This document shows, piece by piece, positions 63,101-64,000 of a stretch of DNA of 64,000 nucleotides (within the stretch, counting starts at the first letter, position 1; each line of letters starts with the position of its first letter). The stretch covers positions 8,961,609-9,025,608 of the forward strand of contig NC_003155.5 of assembly GCF_000009765.2 (NCBI RefSeq), written 5' to 3'. The position numbers and the translations under genes are program-made. The stretch is from Streptomyces avermitilis MA-4680 = NBRC 14893 (GTDB taxonomy: Bacteria; Actinomycetota; Actinomycetes; Streptomycetales; Streptomycetaceae). Below the pieces are notes generated by a model. It ran no database searches. It had not been told where the DNA came from and worked only from the letters and a program-made list of their open reading frames with translations.

Positions 63101-63361
63101 ATGAATCGAGATGCGGTAATGCAGGCCGCCTCCGACGGCGGCAGTCCAGTTTTCATCCCGATCTTGTGCGCCTTGCTGATCATGGGGCTGGTTCAAGTCG
63201 TACGTCCGCAACTGCTCTGGAAGATGAATAGGAACCTGCAGCGGGGATGGGTGAAGAACCCGGACGCGACCGAGCCCACCAGCAAGGGATATGCCATGCA
63301 GCGAGTGACGGGGCTGCTCTTCCTGGCGGTCGCCACATGGATGCTGGTGCAGCAGATCTGA
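63101..63361 (+). CDS. DUF6199-like small membrane protein
   Basis: ATG at 63101, 86 residues. Two hydrophobic segments (FIPILCALLIMGLVQVV, about 17-33, and VTGLLFLAVATWMLVQQI at the C-terminus) flank a conserved-looking loop RPQLLWKMNRNLQRGWVKNP (about 34-53), a pattern of Streptomyces DUF6199 proteins. Function unknown. Confidence 0.65.
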   Translation: MNRDAVMQAASDGGSPVFIPILCALLIMGLVQVVRPQLLWKMNRNLQRGWVKNPDATEPTSKGYAMQRVTGLLFLAVATWMLVQQI

Positions 63362-63452
63362 CTGGAAGCCAGACGAGCCGCAGGCTGCAACCCGGGGGAG
63401 TGGACGCTCTGGCGGCAGTTGAGGGCAAGGCGACTGAGGAAGGGAGGTGCGC

Positions 63453-63695
63453 ATGGAGCAACGCCCGGATTCTCGTGTTCCGCCGTCATGGACGAGACCA
63501 GGTAACCGGTGGGGGCCGCGGGTTTACTGGCCGATGCTCTGTCTGAGCATCGGCCAGCTGGTGTGGCGGGTGATCGACGGTGACAGTGCTGTGCGCATCG
63601 TTGTGGCGGCCGGCCTGGTCCTCATATGGATCTGCCTCATAGCTGCCAACCGGGCTGCACGGCGCAAGGAGGCCAGCCGAGAGCCGCCCCTGTAG
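63453..63695 (+). CDS. Small two-helix membrane protein
   Basis: ATG at 63453 with GGGAGG upstream, 80 residues. Hydrophobic segments lie at about 27-37 and 46-66 (RIVVAAGLVLIWICLIAAN), with a basic tail (RAARRKEASREPPL). It is the last gene before the telomere, ending 112 bp from the first strong palindrome. Confidence 0.55.
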   Translation: MEQRPDSRVPPSWTRPGNRWGPRVYWPMLCLSIGQLVWRVIDGDSAVRIVVAAGLVLIWICLIAANRAARRKEASREPPL

Positions 63696-63807
63696 CCAGC
63701 CTGGCCCGCGCCAGCGGGCCTTAACGGCCTGGAGGCGCAGCCGAAGGGCCGTCAGGGTGGGGAGCGCAGCGGACTCACCCGGAGTCTGAAGCGAAGCGGA
63801 AGACCTC
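63696..63807. repeat. Subterminal sequence with short palindromes
   Basis: It contains GGCCCGC-GCCA-GCGGGCC (63704-63721) and CTGGAGGCGCAGCCG (63730-63744). The latter also occurs at 62994-63009, 0.74 kb inside, where a CCCGC-CTCAA-GCGGG stem likewise precedes it. These look like decayed copies of telomere-type units. Confidence 0.6.
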
Positions 63808-64000
63808 CTGCGGTGGACATAGTCCACCGCAGCTCCGGGAGCGCAGCGGACGGAGCGTCACCACCATTGCGCAGCAATGGTGGTGAGCGGGGATGCGCAG
63901 CATCCCCGCCAGCGTTCCCGCGGAGCGGGAACGCAACACCCGTGCGCAGCACGGGTGTTCGCTTGCACATCGCGCAGCGATGTGGTACCCGCTCCGCGGG
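63808..64000. other. Archetypal Streptomyces telomere, right end of the linear replicon
   Basis: Counting inward from 64000, palindromes lie at 63988-64000 (CCCGCTCCGCGGG), 63967-63983, 63936-63958, 63912-63934, 63887-63909, 63859-63885 and 63808-63832. Several share the GCGCAGC loop that forms compact hairpins in the single-stranded 3' end. The terminal sequence on the opposite strand starts CCCGCGGAGCGGG, the standard Streptomyces telomere start, so the window ends at the physical DNA end. Confidence 0.95.

Noticed and set aside
1..64000. tRNA or rRNA genes
   Set aside because: None were recognised by eye on either strand.

Overview
The window is the right-hand end of a linear, high-GC actinobacterial replicon, almost certainly Streptomyces or a close relative. 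The last ~200 bases (63808-64000) are a chain of palindromes of the archetypal Streptomyces telomere type and stop exactly at the last base. A tap-tpg pair (telomere-associated protein and terminal protein) lies 8 kb inside, followed by a telomere-proximal helicase. Whether this is a linear plasmid or a chromosome arm cannot be decided from 64 kb. The conjugation-type genes favour a plasmid or a plasmid-derived arm.

Layout. (1) 0.2-11 kb: a minus-strand transfer module with an FtsK/SpoIIIE translocase (TraB-like), a DUF2637 spread-type membrane protein, a Gly-rich membrane-anchored protein and several small conserved proteins, separated by long perfect GC hairpins. (2) 11-16.5 kb: a monooxygenase-fold protein plus an XRE regulator behind a palindromic operator, then HTH-ATPase, guanylate-kinase-like, NAD-binding and HAD genes. 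(3) 17-19.4 kb: a large winged-helix/zinc-finger protein, candidate replication or maintenance factor. (4) 19.6-41.4 kb: a complete type I-E CRISPR-Cas locus (cas3-cse1-cse2-cas7-cas5-cas6e-cas1-cas2) between two arrays that are read away from it: array 1 (40 repeats) and array 2 (66 repeats). Array 2 is split by an IS21-family element that carries an ISL3-family copy in each of its terminal repeats. (5) 41.4-51 kb: degraded genes, IS5-type elements (one apparently carrying a SUKH gene), a toxin-antitoxin pair and a NACHT NTPase next to a truncated tcmP. (6) 51-54 kb: a secreted ricin-type lectin, a zeta-toxin pseudogene and a small RAMA-domain protein. (7) 54-64 kb: tap, tpg, an IS630 element, the helicase, small membrane and zinc proteins, and the telomere.

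The most interesting signal is in the 236-bp gap between cas3 and cse1. It holds one degenerate CRISPR repeat (23/29 identical to the array 2 repeat, stem intact), a spacer-like stretch and a second hairpin one repeat unit further on. The first 11 nt of that spacer recur 125 bp away in the same gap, directly after an AAG PAM, and overlap a candidate cse1 promoter. This is the architecture expected of a CreR-type cas-regulating RNA, through which Cascade represses its own operon. Separately, one array 1 spacer matches the resident 810-codon gene at 28 of 32 positions next to a GAG PAM but with a seed mismatch, which points to past conflict with a related replicon.
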